From the NCBI GenBank assembly GCA_958450365.1, contig CAUEEP010000924.1:1250501-1314500 (forward strand): DNA of 64,000 nucleotides. The letters run 5' to 3'. This stretch comes from Mesorhabditis belari. Its lineage: Eukaryota > Nematoda > Chromadorea > Rhabditida > Rhabditidae. Made by a program: the position numbers and the translations under genes. Shown piece by piece: positions 44,302 to 56,510 of the stretch (the stretch's first letter is position 1; every line of letters starts with the position of its first letter). Under the pieces are notes generated by a model that saw only the letters and a list, made by a program, of their open reading frames with translations, did not search any database and was not told the origin of the DNA.

Positions 44302-44442
44302 CTATTGCGATTCCTCTTGCAATTCTTCGTTCAATTCACGTTGATGTTCTTGTCTTTCTTCAAAGAATGCGTTTAGTTGGTGCTCACGTCGATCGCGAAA
44401 CGCTTCAAAGTCATCCCAGCTTTCGTGATCGCTCGTCGAACC
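44302..44442 (-). CDS. Possible orphan terminal exon, unknown
   Basis: After a TTTTAG acceptor on the minus strand (44443-44448) an open stretch reads GSTSDHESWDDFEAFRDRRE... and ends EELQEESQ-stop. It is charged and could be coiled-coil. Codon use looks protein-like, but no upstream exon or family is recognised. It may belong to an unrecognised mobile element. Confidence 0.2.
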   Translation of the reverse strand, partial: GSTSDHESWDDFEAFRDRREHQLNAFFEERQEHQRELNEELQEESQ

Positions 44443-44907
44443 TAAAAAAATAAAATTATCGAAGAAAACGAAGAAGAAGAACAAAGAAAACGAATAAGAA
44501 ATGCTAGAAAAGTAGTAAAAAGAAGAAGAGTCAAAGAAAATGTTGTAGTTGCAAGCTAAAAAGCAAAAAGCTGAATAGCTGAATATCTTGAGATTTCTCG
44601 TAGACATTAAGATATTCAGTTAAGGGGCGCTACTCAGTTAAGGGGCCTTAGAGGGGACACTACTAGTACAGGTATTACGGTAACTTATTTCAAAGTATCG
44701 TTTTATATAGAGAATTGAAGCCCTTAATCTTCGCTTCATTTATCTAGTCAAAACACTACGATCGGCGTTATGCAGGTGATTTTACAAGCTTTCGAATGAG
44801 CTCTAATCGGCCTCCGCCTCTAGTCGGCTTTCCGTGATAGATTTAATGATTTTCTTGATTAAAGAAATCTCAGAAAACTTTTTTAGCTATTTATTTAATG
44901 TAAAAAT

Positions 44908-45808
44908 ACAATTTTATGCTATTTAATAAGAATAACGCTAGCTCTTTTGATAAACTTTCATAAAATAAACTTGAATTGGTTTAAAGTCTATTTGAAACCC
45001 GAAAGGAAGTTGAAAATTGTATTGTGCATCTTTTGATGAGATCAAGATGAAGGCCTTCAATTCCCTATATAAAACTTGATACTTTTGAAATAAGTTTGGC
45101 ATTTTGCAGCTACTTTTCTAAAAAGCAGTTACCATAATTTTGGACCACCCTGTACAAGTCAAAAGTATTCAGCAACCACCTAGACTTGCTGGGTAAGCGA
45201 TCAAAAGCTCTCGCTATTGCCTAACATTTCTCTCATCATTTCCCGTCCTCCAATCGGTCAACAACATTGTCAACCCTTTTCACTCCAGTAATCCACCATG
45301 TTCTCTTCACCTTTTCACACATAAAACCCTTTCACTTTGCTTCATTTTTGATTCCAAGTTATCTAGTGAGGTAACTGACCGTTTTTGATATAAAAAGTCA
45401 ACTCTTATGATGAAATCGAAAAAGATAATTCCACGGGAGGGATTCGAATCCTCGAACAGCTTACAACCGATCCGCTCATAAGTCGGACGCCTTTGACCAC
45501 CTTGACTACCGTCGATTGAAATAATGAAAAAGTTTCTGACTTTTATTGACCTTAGTCAGACCAATATGCCAGAAGAACCTGTTTTTGAAAAACATGAAAA
45601 TTTCCACGATTGGATCAACGGGGGCTTCTGGCACAAGAAAATGCCGGCACCAAGTTCCGAGTTTCATAACTTTACATAAAGACAAGATTTTTTTCAATCT
45701 GATTTCAAATTTGAAAAGCTGAAAGATTTCTGCGTCCAATGGTATAAGTTTGAGCAAATTTAAGGCAATAGATGTCACCCTGGCACACTGAATTCTTAAT
45801 TCACTAGG
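44908..45808. repeat. Right arm of the ~0.9-kb inverted duplication
   Basis: Reverse complement of 37655-38548. Divergence is higher around the tRNA and around the open frame at 45506-45910. Confidence 0.8.
45429..45515 (-). pseudogene. Decayed copy of the UAU V-arm tRNA
   Basis: Same length and layout as 37942-38028. The anticodon arm (CTTATGA loop) and the GATTCGAATCC box are kept. The acceptor has one mismatch (TCGACGG against CCGTGGA) and the T stem another (GAGGA against CCCTC). Confidence 0.65.
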
Positions 45809-47907
45809 TTCAAAGGTTTCTAGAAGTAAAAGAATTTGGATATTGATCAAAGATGGGCTAAAAACACATAAATTTTGACAAAATGAAGTCATTTTTCGGG
45901 AAAAGCGCACAAGTACAAAGACATTTCGGGAGGCTTTTTCGAGGATTTATAGAGAGAAATGTGACATTATGAGATACACAAAGGATTAAGAAAAGAAAAT
46001 GGGAGAATGGAAAGGTTAGGGATAAAATAGATATTAAAATATTTAAGATAAAATAGATATTAAAATATCTAGATACAATGACTCAAAGTCTAGGTTTTTT
46101 GGAAGCTTTGGACTAAGTTTATTAACCAAAAGAAGCTATAATAAGACAAGCTACAGTAAACTACAATGTAATTAATCCGTATTAAGTGCAATACAAAATA
46201 AAAAAAGACCAACAACTATAACAATATATTAGAAAATGACAAACCATAGTGAATTTAGAGTAAAAATTGAGGAAAAATGATTGAGCAATGGAGCAATTGA
46301 GAAAAAATGATAAGTTTTGGATAAGTAGTGATGAAATGATTTGTAGTCGATTGCTTTCATCAATCAGAGATCATAGAAAATGAGCTGAAAATTTGAATTT
46401 ACTTGATTATATTCATTTTGTTCTTTTAGAAACTAAAACTTTCTAAAGCGTGTCAACTTTTGACAACTACCAACTACCAGTTTTCAGCTGCGTTAGCAGC
46501 TGAAAATTGCTGGTTCTAGATATTCGATAAAAGTTCGAAAAGCTAAAAGCTCTAAAGTCTCAAATTTTCTAATAATTTCTGACTTATATTTTCATTTTTC
46601 TTCTAGCACTGAGTCCTTGTTGACCAAGATTCGCCTTAAAATATTCGACTTTGTGATTGCATTCCAACTAAAAGCCTTGATGTTAATGCCTTAATTAACT
46701 ACAATGATTTATTCTTTAGTAGAGCACAGCTTTAAAAAACACCAACCTTGCCGCAATTCTGACTCTCCTAAGTGAATTCCAGTGAGCAGCGGACACACTC
46801 AAGGATTGGATATTCTTTGACCAGCTCAGAATGTGGCAAAAACTCTGTTGAAACCTGTCTGATGTTTAGTTCAAAAGCTCTCAAATTTCTCCCAATATTT
46901 GTGCGGAAGTTTTTCGGCTGTCTCGCAAATTATCTGAATCCGTTGAACCACGAGATCAACAATTCTGTGTATCAGTCTGTGTTCTCTTTCCCCATCCAAC
47001 CAGTTCCCTATTCCATGCCCCACCCTGTTCATTCATTTCCCACTACGGTATCTTCTCCAAGAGATTCCCTTTCCTTTCTCTTTTCTATTTGCTCTCTCCC
47101 ATTCCCACCAGAAAAGTCAAAAAAGAATGGACCCTTCTTTGGGGCGCAAAAAAAGAGCCGATGAGAGAAGAGTTTTCTTTTCACGTGCCATTTCACTCGA
47201 ATTTTTGCGCTCACTGCCATTTCATCAAAAGAGTGCTTGAACAATTTGGTGTTACCTATATTAGCCAGTGAAAAATATTTTACTTTTTGCGAAATTTCTG
47301 CTCGTGAATCATTTGGTGATTTTTTTTGTGATTGTTGTTGACAAAAGAAACAAATTGCTAACCGAATTCAAGAAAAAAGTCGTTTTTGACGTTGAATCGA
47401 TCAATTTTCTTGCGATTTTTAAATTTTAAAGGTTTAGCACATTTCCGATCTTTGATCTGTGTCATTTCACAACCCAACAATGAGTCATTGTGTCAAATTT
47501 TGTTTTGTTTTTTTTGGCAATATTTAGTAGCCAAATCTTGTGAAATTTTGATCTCATCGGAAAATGGAGCTTATCAAGCAAGAGTCATCTAATTTTTTTC
47601 CCTATGTTGCCCATAGCAACAGCTAAAACTTTGAATAGTAAAGTTGTTGGGAAATGTTGCGTTTTCTGTGAAATTTACATACAATTAAATTACTGTTTAC
47701 GGAATTAAAGAGGCTTTAAAGCTTTACTGAATTACTGAGTTACTGAATATTTTTTAAATCGTGACAAAATAGTTTTTGATTCAAATTTCACTTTACTAAA
47801 TGCTCATTTTGCTTTTCGTTTGTCTCTGTGTTGATAGAGGTGCTGTTTGTTACTTTTTTTTTCTTTGATACGGTTAACTAATTTTATATTATTTCCAGGA
47901 CCTCCCG
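45809..47907. other. Upstream flank of the DHHC gene
   Basis: No gene recognised. An open frame at 46772-47164 (plus) has no known domain. ATTTAAGATAAAATAGATATTAAAAT-type short repeats lie at 46025-46070. The DHHC promoter and any untranslated exon should be here; an acceptor (TTTCCAG) stands seven bases before the start codon. Confidence 0.4.
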
Positions 47908-50827
47908 ATGGCCGATCCGGCCCAGCCGCTTGTGAGTCGAGCGGTGGATGCGTGTCAACGAGGCGACGAGGAACAACTCGAGGAATGCTTTCAACAAGGG
48001 CTCGATCCGTCGGTTCGTGCTTTATGTATTTGGAACTTGAAATAGCATTCTAAGCTTTTTATGACGTTTCGGCATTAAAAAGAGATTATTTTGATGTAAA
48101 AAGTATAAAAAATGTTATAAAGAGCTTTTCAAGGCGATAATTTTGTTAATTATAGGCGATGGATGTCGACAATTGCTCACTCCTCCACTGGGCCGCCATC
48201 AATAACAGGATAAAAGTCGTCGAAAAGTGTGTGGTAATATTTGAGAAAAGAATGAGGCAGCATGAATGTGGATAGAAGTTGTGTTATTATTCTTTTTGGT
48301 TTAGGTTACTATCGCTTGGGGTGAATCCGAATGTACTCGGTGGGATTCTCATCTCAACACCTTTACATTGGGCAGTTCGAACAGGACAAATCGGATCAGC
48401 TGTCTTGCTTGTCAAAGCCGGAGCCGTGTGCAATATTCGGGACACACAGGGATATTGTCCTCTACATCTTGCCGTACAAGTACGTTTATTTTTTTCAAAA
48501 AGGTTTAATGATTCTGAGGAAACAGTACAAAATTGCGCTTAAAAACTTCAACACACATTGCAGTTACGTTTATGAAACATGATAAGCAGTTGATTTGTTT
48601 ATGAATTTTGCTGCTTCTAATTTAGATCAACAGATTTTAACCACAAAATGGTTAAATAACATGTTGACTTGTTTAGAAGTACATAAACTATTCAATCAAT
48701 CATTCGTTTTAGAATACGCACGTCGCGATTTCGGCCTATTTGCTAGCGAAGTTTCCGGATTGTCGAGATTTCACGGACAACGCCGGGATGACCGCACTAA
48801 TGTGGGCTGCGTATCGATGCTATCAACTCTTCCCTCTTCGTCTCATCATCGAAAGTGGTGCCAACTTGAATGTGCAAGAAAGTCTACAAGGGAATACGGC
48901 ACTCCATCTAGCCGCACAAGAAAGAAACTTTACGGCAATCAGGTTAAATATCAGACTAGTAGGACTTTAGGTTTTTATTTGGAGCTATGGATGGAGCAAA
49001 ATGAAGCAAATTATTTAAATTACCTTTATCATTAGTTCGAATCTAGACATTATTAGCTTATTGTTCTGGTTGTATTGTTTACATTTTATTTTTAGGGAAT
49101 TACTTGATGCGGGTGCTGACGCCACGATAAAAAACAAGCAACACGAGACTCCGATGGACATCGCGGCGAACAATCGACATCAGAAGATTCAGAAAATGTT
49201 GAAGAAAGGATTGCGGAAACAAGGAGTCGAACCGACAACGATTTGTGATCGACTCCGCGACAGCCCCAGCAACATGAATCGTTTTCACTTTGCGGTCCCA
49301 TGTAAGTATAAAGTGTTTGTATCACATGGTGAAACTTATTTGTTTAACTTTAATTGATTAGAGCCAATCAGCGTTTTGGTTCTTTTGTGTACTATTTTTT
49401 ATTTAGTCATTGGTTTTGGCGCGGCGATTCTCTACTTTCAATTCATCCATTGGGCGGCGGCACTCGGACTAACAGCAATCACAGCTTTCATCCTCTACTA
49501 TTCGCTGGGTGAATTCTCGGTTCAACACTCATATCTTCCCGTGGGTGTGACGATAGCGGAACCACTTGCGATGGTACATGCATGGTAAGCTTTAGCTTTA
49601 TAATTTTTATCAATTGTGGTAAATGGTGACTCGATAAGCTTTTAACGATTAAGATTTCAATTTCAATTTTGTTTAAGGTGTCTGTACGTTTACCCTTTCG
49701 TGCCGTGGTATCTTCAAATTGCTTTCTTCATCTCGGTTGCTTCCGTTTTCTACACACTTGCAAGAATATCACTTGGTGATCCGGGTCGAATAAAGCCTAA
49801 TGCAAATAAAATGGTAAGTTTTTTGCCATTATTACAGGAAAACCTGTTTTTTTAGGATTTCCTCGTTGAACAAATTGAGAAGGATGCATTGACCTACTTC
49901 TGCTTTTCGTGTTATGTGAATCGACCGAATCACTCAAAACATTGCTCCGTTTGCGATAGCTGCGTTCGAGGATTTGATCATCATTGCCCGTGGTTAGCAC
50001 AGGTAATTTTTTTGAGTTAATGAAATCTATTTACAGTAATAAGATTGAGAACATGGATTTAATTTTTTTTCGTAGCCTACGAAAATGTTCCTACTATGAT
50101 AGTTATCCAAGTTGTAATTAATGTAACTTTTAAATTTTAGTGTGTGACATTATCAAACATGCGGCTTTTCCTTGGATTTGTGACTTCGGTTCTGGTGTGC
50201 TCGATCATCTACGGACTTGCCTGCCTACTTTTCATCGTCGCCGAGTTACGCGATTCAAGCTTCGGTAGACCACTAACATGCTCTTCAATGTACAGTCTTT
50301 TGTTCTAGATCTCGTTCTACAGCGCTATTGTTGGATCTTTTTGACGGGTATTTTGGCCGGATTCCATATATTTTTCATGGGCACCCTCTTCACGGTTCAA
50401 TGCGTTAACGTGAGTGCTTTAGGCGTTTGAAAAATTCATAGGCCCATTTCAGTTTATTGAGGGAGAAACGACGAACAGTCGAATGAAGAAGGGGAAAGCG
50501 TCGGGTGGACATGGACATCACGGACACAGCCATTCGGGGGGCGAGTGTTGCAGAAGAATCTTCAGGTTGTTCTTGGTCGGTAGTGGTCATTTTTTGTTTT
50601 TAAAATTTTTAAACACAGAAATAACGTTTTTATTTCAAGAAAATCAAGCCAAATTAAGTGGAACTGAGCCAACTTTATCTATTGATTTATGAACCAAGCT
50701 TGTGAATGCAAAAGACAAATTTTACATAAAAATTATCAATTTCATTGAATATAAATTTTTGTTCAGGTGTGTTGCGAAGCGAAAGGCTCCGGAAACAAGC
50801 AACGTCCCGAATCTTCAGCCCTCTTGA
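47908..50827 (+). CDS. ZDHHC17: Ankyrin-repeat DHHC palmitoyltransferase (HIP14 type)
   Basis: Twelve exons: 47908-48012, 48156-48226, 48305-48479, 48713-48942, 49096-49301, 49407-49584, 49678-49813, 49856-50002, 50141-50264, 50309-50409, 50453-50565 and 50767-50827 (about 548 residues, phases consistent). Residues from about 36 to 245 form ankyrin repeats (NCSLLHWAAINNR, STPLHWAVRTGQ, GYCPLHLAVQ, GMTALMWAAY, GNTALHLAAQ, HETPMDIAA). Two membrane segments follow in exon 6 and one in exon 7. Then comes the Cys-rich DHHC domain CFSCYVNRPNHSKHCSVCD... with DHHC at about 408-411, and further membrane segments in exons 9 and 10. GETTNSRM in exon 11 matches the post-membrane TTxE-like motif. It should S-acylate proteins at Golgi or vesicle membranes. 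A His/Gly-rich stretch (HGHHGHSHSGG) follows. The last exon frame is uncertain: another frame ends at 50874 with an acidic tail. Confidence 0.9.
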
Positions 50828-50874
50828 ACTCGGAAGATGATGCGGAGAGCAGCGAAGAACTGATGGAGATTTGA

Positions 50875-52307
50875 GAACGGTGTTTGGTATTCGCATTTTC
50901 AGTTGGACCTTGATATAATGAATGCCCTACTTTTGATGCACTATATCAAAGCTCCATCCTTTTCACTTGCAGATTGTTGTTTATTATTCGTTTTTGAAGA
51001 ATCTTACCATTTTGCTCAATTACTGCTATCACTCTTTGTTGTGACCGAACTTTCTTGTTGTGCCTTCAAATGAATTAGCATATTTCTCTAACTGTGACTT
51101 TTAATAAGAAGAGATTTCTACCCTGAATCTAATTCGTTATACTATTTTTCTCGTATCTACTGTACAGTAAATTTCCGCTTGTTCTTTTTCTCTGCACTTC
51201 GTGATTCCTAAATTCGCTAGTCGCTTGTGTGCGTAAATTTTTAAATTCCTCGATTAAAAGTTGTGTGCTTTGACTTTTTTGTGATTAATTTTCTCATCAA
51301 TATTTTTTTGCGATTGATCTCAGCGTGCAAATAATCGTTGCCCTTGCTATAGAATAAAATGTATCAACATTTATATTTACAGAAAGTAGATGTTCCGAGC
51401 ATCTGATTTCTAAATTGTAAACCTTATTTGATATTTTGGTGAATCCCCAGAAATCCACATTCATTTCAAATCGTGAAAGGAAGGGAAGGCTGTGCCGGCC
51501 ATTTTCCCCATTTCGGAGCACGGAAATTCGGTCATCGCTCGAGGCCGAGAGCCAGCTCTGCCTTTCACTTTCACAGAATTTCACTTCGTTTCTCTTTTTG
51601 GAGTGAATCTTTTACACTCTTTCACCCCAGAGATGACCCCGTTGACCGCCTCCCATTTACCGACAAAGACTATTGAATGGCTTAAAGCTATAAGAACAGC
51701 TGGATTCTTTGATCTAAATTTATCTCCTTTTCTCAAATGGCTCATCGGTGTTCGTTTCTGAAACAATAACAGAGTGAAATCTAGAATCCCGTTTCTGAGA
51801 GTGAAAAAGCAAAAGAAATTGAAATGGAAAGCGGCCTGGTGGTTTGGCAAAAACAAAAGCAAAAGTGATGATTTGATCTGGTTTTTTAAAAAAACAATAC
51901 CATAGACATTTGAGCAACTCTACAAGATTGACGACTACAAGATTGAAGATCATCAAGATTGACGGGTAATCGTTTGTTTGAGTATTGCAATTGACCACTA
52001 TTCACAAATCTTTTTTGGTTAGACTTTTGAGATCATTTCCTACGCTTAATTTCAATATTTTAAGCAGAAAATTTGAAAGTTTGCAACTCTAGAGTTTTAA
52101 ACATTTTACCGCAGCTGCAGAGCTTTCTTTCATCGATTCTTTTCATGTTTTTTACAAAGTTAACTGAACTTGTTTAAAATAAAAAAAACAATAACTTCGA
52201 AATTCTAACTAGAAAAGCTTCTTTGAAACTTTTCAGCTGTATAAAAACAACTGTGACATTATTGAACAGTAATTATTGAAATATTGAACAGTAATTATTG
52301 AAAAGTA
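50875..52307. other. 3' flank of DHHC gene, nothing else supported
   Basis: Overlapping open frames at 51473-51761 (plus) and 51297-51862 (minus) show no recognised domain. A 21-bp direct repeat (TATTGAACAGTAATTATTGA) lies at 52257-52300, just before a mariner end. Confidence 0.4.
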
Positions 52308-53005
52308 TTAGATTGGCGACATTGAAATTTCGTGTCGCGTTTCTCTTTATGGATTTTAACACTGTGGATACTTTTACCACCGCAATCTCTTCTGTTTTAA
52401 AGATATAATTATTGTGCTTTATTACGCGTCTTTTCTCTATTTCCAGTTCAAGAATTTTAAGTAAAAAATCTTTTAGCTGCTAGACGACCTCAAATATCGA
52501 TTTAGCATTTGTATGCGTACGATTTCAAACAAGAAAAAACAGCAACGGAATCGCATGAATCAATTTGTAACGTATTTGGGAAAGATGTTATCACTGTTCA
52601 TCAATGTCAAAACTGGTTCAAAAGATTTTGAGAGGGTGACGGAAGTCTGGAAGATCTGGAACGAGGACACCGCTCACAGGCTGTGGCATAAGACGATTTG
52701 AAGCAGATAATCGAAAGTGAATCGACAAAGATTACACGTGAACTTGCAGAACATTTTAATTGTGGTCATAAAACAAACGAAAACCATTTGTATGAATTGG
52801 GTAAGATCAATAAAGCTGGAAAATGGATTCCACATTCACTAAGCGATGCAAACAAGGCCCTCAGAGTTCTTTGTTCAGGAAAATCTGCAATGCTGGCTAA
52901 AGTCTTTCCTGGTTTCCCAGGAAACCCCAGGCCTATAAATCGAGACGTGTGAAACCGTCTCGTCCAGAGAGGAGGGAAGTTAACTCCTTCTGGAGTAAAG
53001 GAGGT
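52308..53005 (+). mobile_element. Mariner 5' fragment
   Basis: TA at 52306-52307 followed by TTAGATTGGCGAC suggests a mariner end. Two frames then read as the transposase DNA-binding region: KMLSLFINVKTGSKDFERVT in one, and KQIIESESTKITRELAEHF followed by KINKAGKWIPHSLSDANK in the next. Similarity stops near 52900. The catalytic domain and right end are missing. The family differs from the TTGGGTTGGTGAATTG group. Confidence 0.7.
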
Positions 53006-53040
53006 CAAGTGCGTTGTTGGTTGGAACAGATCAAAACCTG

Positions 53041-53102
53041 TGCACCGCCGGGACTCGAACTCGCGACCATCCGCTTACTGGGTAACTGTGTTAACCATTA
53101 TT
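53041..53102 (-). pseudogene. tRNA-like 3' part
   Basis: On the minus strand ATGGTTAACACAG is followed by CGAGTTCGAGTCCCG (B box). GCACCGCC at the 3' end has no 5' partner in sight. Confidence 0.4.
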
Positions 53103-53330
53103 TCTAGATCTGACGTAACATATAGAAGAGCTAGACTGATTCTAGATCGAACGGATTTCTGGATCAGAAATAACATATAGAAGATAATTGTCTCACTCAG
53201 ATAATTGTCTTTTGAATGAGATTAGCTTTGTTTTCCCGGTCGTTTAAACCATTAGAATATACTTCTTCCTCTCTTTGTTCTTCCTTTCTTCCTTCCTCCT
53301 TGTCTTTCCTATTTCTTCATGAGCAAAGAA

Positions 53331-53400
53331 GGGTGATAGCTCAGTGGTAGAGCATCTGCCCGGTAAGCAGAAGATCGGTTCAATTCCCCTTCGGTTCCAA
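53331..53400 (+). pseudogene. tRNA-like sequence, GGU (threonine) anticodon
   Basis: The D arm GATAGCTCAGTGGTAGAGC and the anticodon arm TCTGC-CCGGTAA-GCAGA (anticodon GGT but C at position 33) are clean. The T arm (GATCGGTTCAATTCC) and acceptor are degenerate. Same family as the minus-strand copy at 62957-63027. Confidence 0.5.
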
Positions 53401-53929
53401 ACTCTTTACCATTTATTTCTTTACTTTATTACCTTCATTTCTTCTACTTTTGATTGTTGATAAATTCCCGTAAACCTAACCTAATTAGCGTCTAATTTTC
53501 TTCAACTTTTCCAACCTCGATTCTCTATTTACTCGTTTTGCCAAACTTTGCATAATGGTCAACCTTTCCCTCAAGGGGAAAGCCTTTCTCTTTCCCTCAC
53601 TTCCGTGTGCTCAAGTAGTACGATCTTGAGTGTCATCAAAGGGAATAGGAAAAGACGATGAGAAGCAGAAAACAAAGATTTCCCCTTAACTCAACCTTTT
53701 GAGTCAAAGACGGGGGAAAAGGTTTATATTTGTGTATCGGGTGCCGCTTCACCTTTCCGCCAAAAGACAACATCGACCATTGAGGGGAAAAGGGTGAAGC
53801 TGGCACGAACCGGAAATCGTTGCCTCGAGAAAGTTTGATGTTTTAATATTTGAAGATTTAGATATCTGTATTTAGATACAGAAATGAAATCTTAAAAAAT
53901 AGATACATTAAAGTTCAAATAACAATCTA
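53401..53929. other. Intergenic, nothing coding seen
   Basis: AT-rich on both sides of a GGGGAAA-rich part (53575-53800). No gene seen. Confidence 0.4.
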
Positions 53930-54502
53930 TTGGGTGTGTGAAAAAGTAATCCACGTTTTTAACATTTAAATATAAAAGGCTATAAGTTTCGTTAAAATAA
54001 TTTTTATTCAATGAAGTAATCATCATTCGAAAGAACAACCTTTTGCCAACGTCCTACAAGTAAAGACATTCCACGATCATAAAAATCTTGGTCCTTAGAG
54101 GCGAAGAAAAGAGCAACCTCGGTTTTGACGTCTTCTTCGGAATTGAACCGTTTATTGGCCAGAAAGACAGAGACAAAAAGACAGAGACAAAGTAAATAAT
54201 AATCAGATGGAGAAAGGTCTGGACTATAAGGTGGATGTGGTAAAACCTCCCATCCAACACTCTGGATTTTTTGTCGAGTCTGTAAAGAGACATGTGGTCG
54301 CGCGTTATCGTTCATGCGGTATCCATTTGTCCAACTTTTTGATAAAATTCATGGCATTCAAGCGTTTCCTTACGGTTGACCCATCACAATTTAATGTAAA
54401 GCCTATTTCTGAAGAGGTTGAACGAGGGTTTTCGAGAAGACAGCGTCTTATTTGGTCATCAGATAAAAATAGAAAACGTGGATTACTTTTTCACACACCT
54501 AA
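53930..54502 (-). mobile_element. Internally deleted mariner
   Basis: Ends TTGGGTGTGTGAAAAAGTAA and TTACTTTTTCACACACCTAA are inverted repeats flanked by TA. On the minus strand an N-terminal helix-turn-helix part (RSTSSEIGFTLNCDGSTVRK, ending KLDKWIPHE) runs directly into NDNARPHVSLQTRQK in another frame. It then continues through HPPYSPDLSPSDYY to a stop. The first catalytic Asp region is deleted and the fusion is out of frame. Confidence 0.85.
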
Positions 54503-55185
54503 TATAATACAAGATGATAGAGTCAAGAGTTTTTAGAGGGAAAATGACCAGTCCAGTTTCTTGACGAAAATGACCAGTTCTTGAAAAGTCCAAAGTTAAA
54601 ACTTTGTTTTTATTTTGTTTTTTTATTTTCCAAACATTTTCCCAAGTTACAGCCAGATTGATACAATATTTTGTTTAATTAACTTTATAATTTAACTATT
54701 TAACTCCGATCCCTCAACTCTTGCTCTACTTGCCGATAGATTTGTTTGCAAGTTTGGCCCTCTCGGTACTAGTCAGTACTGCCTAGGCATCTCGAAAGTG
54801 CAAAGCGTGCAGAAAGACAGAAAGAGATCCATCCTTAGGACTAGTGAGTGGTGGAGAAAGGGAAAGGGAGTGACCGTGCCGACCCAGTCTCTCTCAAACA
54901 ATGGGATGCGCAAACAGTGTCCCCTTTGGTCAGCAATGGCCTTTCTGTTCTGTTCGCGCAGCACTGCCACGACCCGGCTGGCACTGCAAATGCCTCGGGC
55001 TTTGCGAAACCACCACTTGAACTGTTTTCAGAGTGAAATGCTTCGCAAATTGTTTTTGTTTACTGTAGGAAATCTTGCTTTGGCTTTGTCTTCAATTCTT
55101 TTGTAATGTAAAGTCAACGGGCTATCCTAGTAAATCTTTCATCTTTGTCATTTTGCTTGTTTTACGTAAAATTAGTTCACTATGA
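54503..55185. other. No gene supported
   Basis: Overlapping open frames of about 60-100 codons near 54773-55106 on both strands have no recognised domain. GC content rises around 54850-55020. Confidence 0.35.
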
Positions 55186-55765
55186 TTACTGTAGGCTTAG
55201 GATTACTGTAGAAATAGGATTCCTGTAGGCTTAGGATTACTAGCTATAGGATTACTGTAGGGTTAGGATTACTAGCGATAGGATTACTGTAGGGCTAGGA
55301 TTACTAGCTAGAGGATTACTGTAGGGCTAGGATTACTAGCTATAGGATTACTGTAGGGTTAGGATTACTAGCGATAGGATTACTGTAGGGCTAGGATTAC
55401 TAGCTAGAGGATTACTGTAGGGCTAGAATTACTAGCTATAGGATTACTGTAGGCCTAGGATTACTAGCTACATGATTACTGTAGGGCTAGGATTACTGTA
55501 GCAATAGAATTTCTGTAGGCTTAGGATTACTGTAGCAAGAGGATTCCTGTAGACGGGATTACTGTAGCAATAGGATTACTGTAGGCTTAGGATTACTAGC
55601 TATAGGATTACTATATACAAGATTATTGTAGCACTAGGGTTCCTGTAGCCATAAGATTACTGTAGTCGTAAAGTTGCTCTAGACTTAGGATTACTGTAGC
55701 AATAGGATTACCGTAGGCTTGGGATTACTGTAGCTGTAAAGTTGCTGTAGACTTAGGATTACTGT
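55186..55765. repeat. Minisatellite of AGGATTACTGTAGGG units
   Basis: About 16-bp units alternate AGGATTACTGTAGGCTT and AGGATTACTAGCTAT forms in a higher-order pattern. Confidence 0.88.
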
Positions 55766-56337
55766 AGCAATAACAACCATAGAATAAATTGATAGTGATA
55801 ACATCCATAGAATCATGGATAACAAGTGGATTACTTAAATTTAGTACCTTTTCGTTAACTTCTGACATCTTGAGTTCCTTGTCTTGAGTTTTTACGTTTA
55901 CCCAAGTCACCTATCAAATAACCCTCAAAAGTGATCAAGCCAATTTCGTTCTTTCACCGTATCTTTCACCGATACCGTACCTTTTCTCTCTACAATTCAT
56001 CAGAAAGGCGGCAAGTTGGTACCCGTTGGAATTGTGGCGTAAATGTCTCTCCGAGTGCTCTTCGGGGCGAAAACGTAAACTTTGAGGTTTTTGAGAGGGG
56101 AATGGAGAGGTGGGAAGGGGGAAAGGAAAGGAGGGAAAGGAGCGAAAGGAAAGGAGGGAAAGGAAGGAAAGGTTTAAACCAAAGAGGAGACGCGTGTCTG
56201 TGTCATTTGAGTGCCATTTTCGCGGCTTCCGTACCTGGAAGAGGCAATCGCCGTATGGGTTAGAAATGAAGTCATCAAATCAATCATAGTCAAGCTATAA
56301 TCAAGTCTATCTATTGATTAGAGAATATAAAATACCT
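55766..56337. other. Intergenic with purine-rich run
   Basis: 56095-56175 is a GGAAAGGAGGGAAAGG-type purine tract. No gene recognised. Confidence 0.4.
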
Positions 56338-56510
56338 TTAGCTGTAAAAGCTGTAAAGCTGTAGAGCTGTAGAGCTGTAAAGCTGTAAAGCTGTAAAGCT
56401 GTAAAGCTGTAGAGCTGTAGAGCTGTAGAGCTGTAGAGCTGTAGAGCTGTAGAGCTGTAGAGCTGTAGAGCTGTAGAGCTGTAAAAGCTTTAGCTGTAAA
56501 AGCTTTAGCT
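56338..56510. repeat. 8-bp array GTAGAGCT
   Basis: About 18 units with GTAAAGCT variants at both ends. Confidence 0.9.

Noticed and set aside
53331..53400. Functional threonine tRNA
   Set aside because: Acceptor and T stems do not pair and position 33 is C instead of U; kept as tRNA-like pseudogene.
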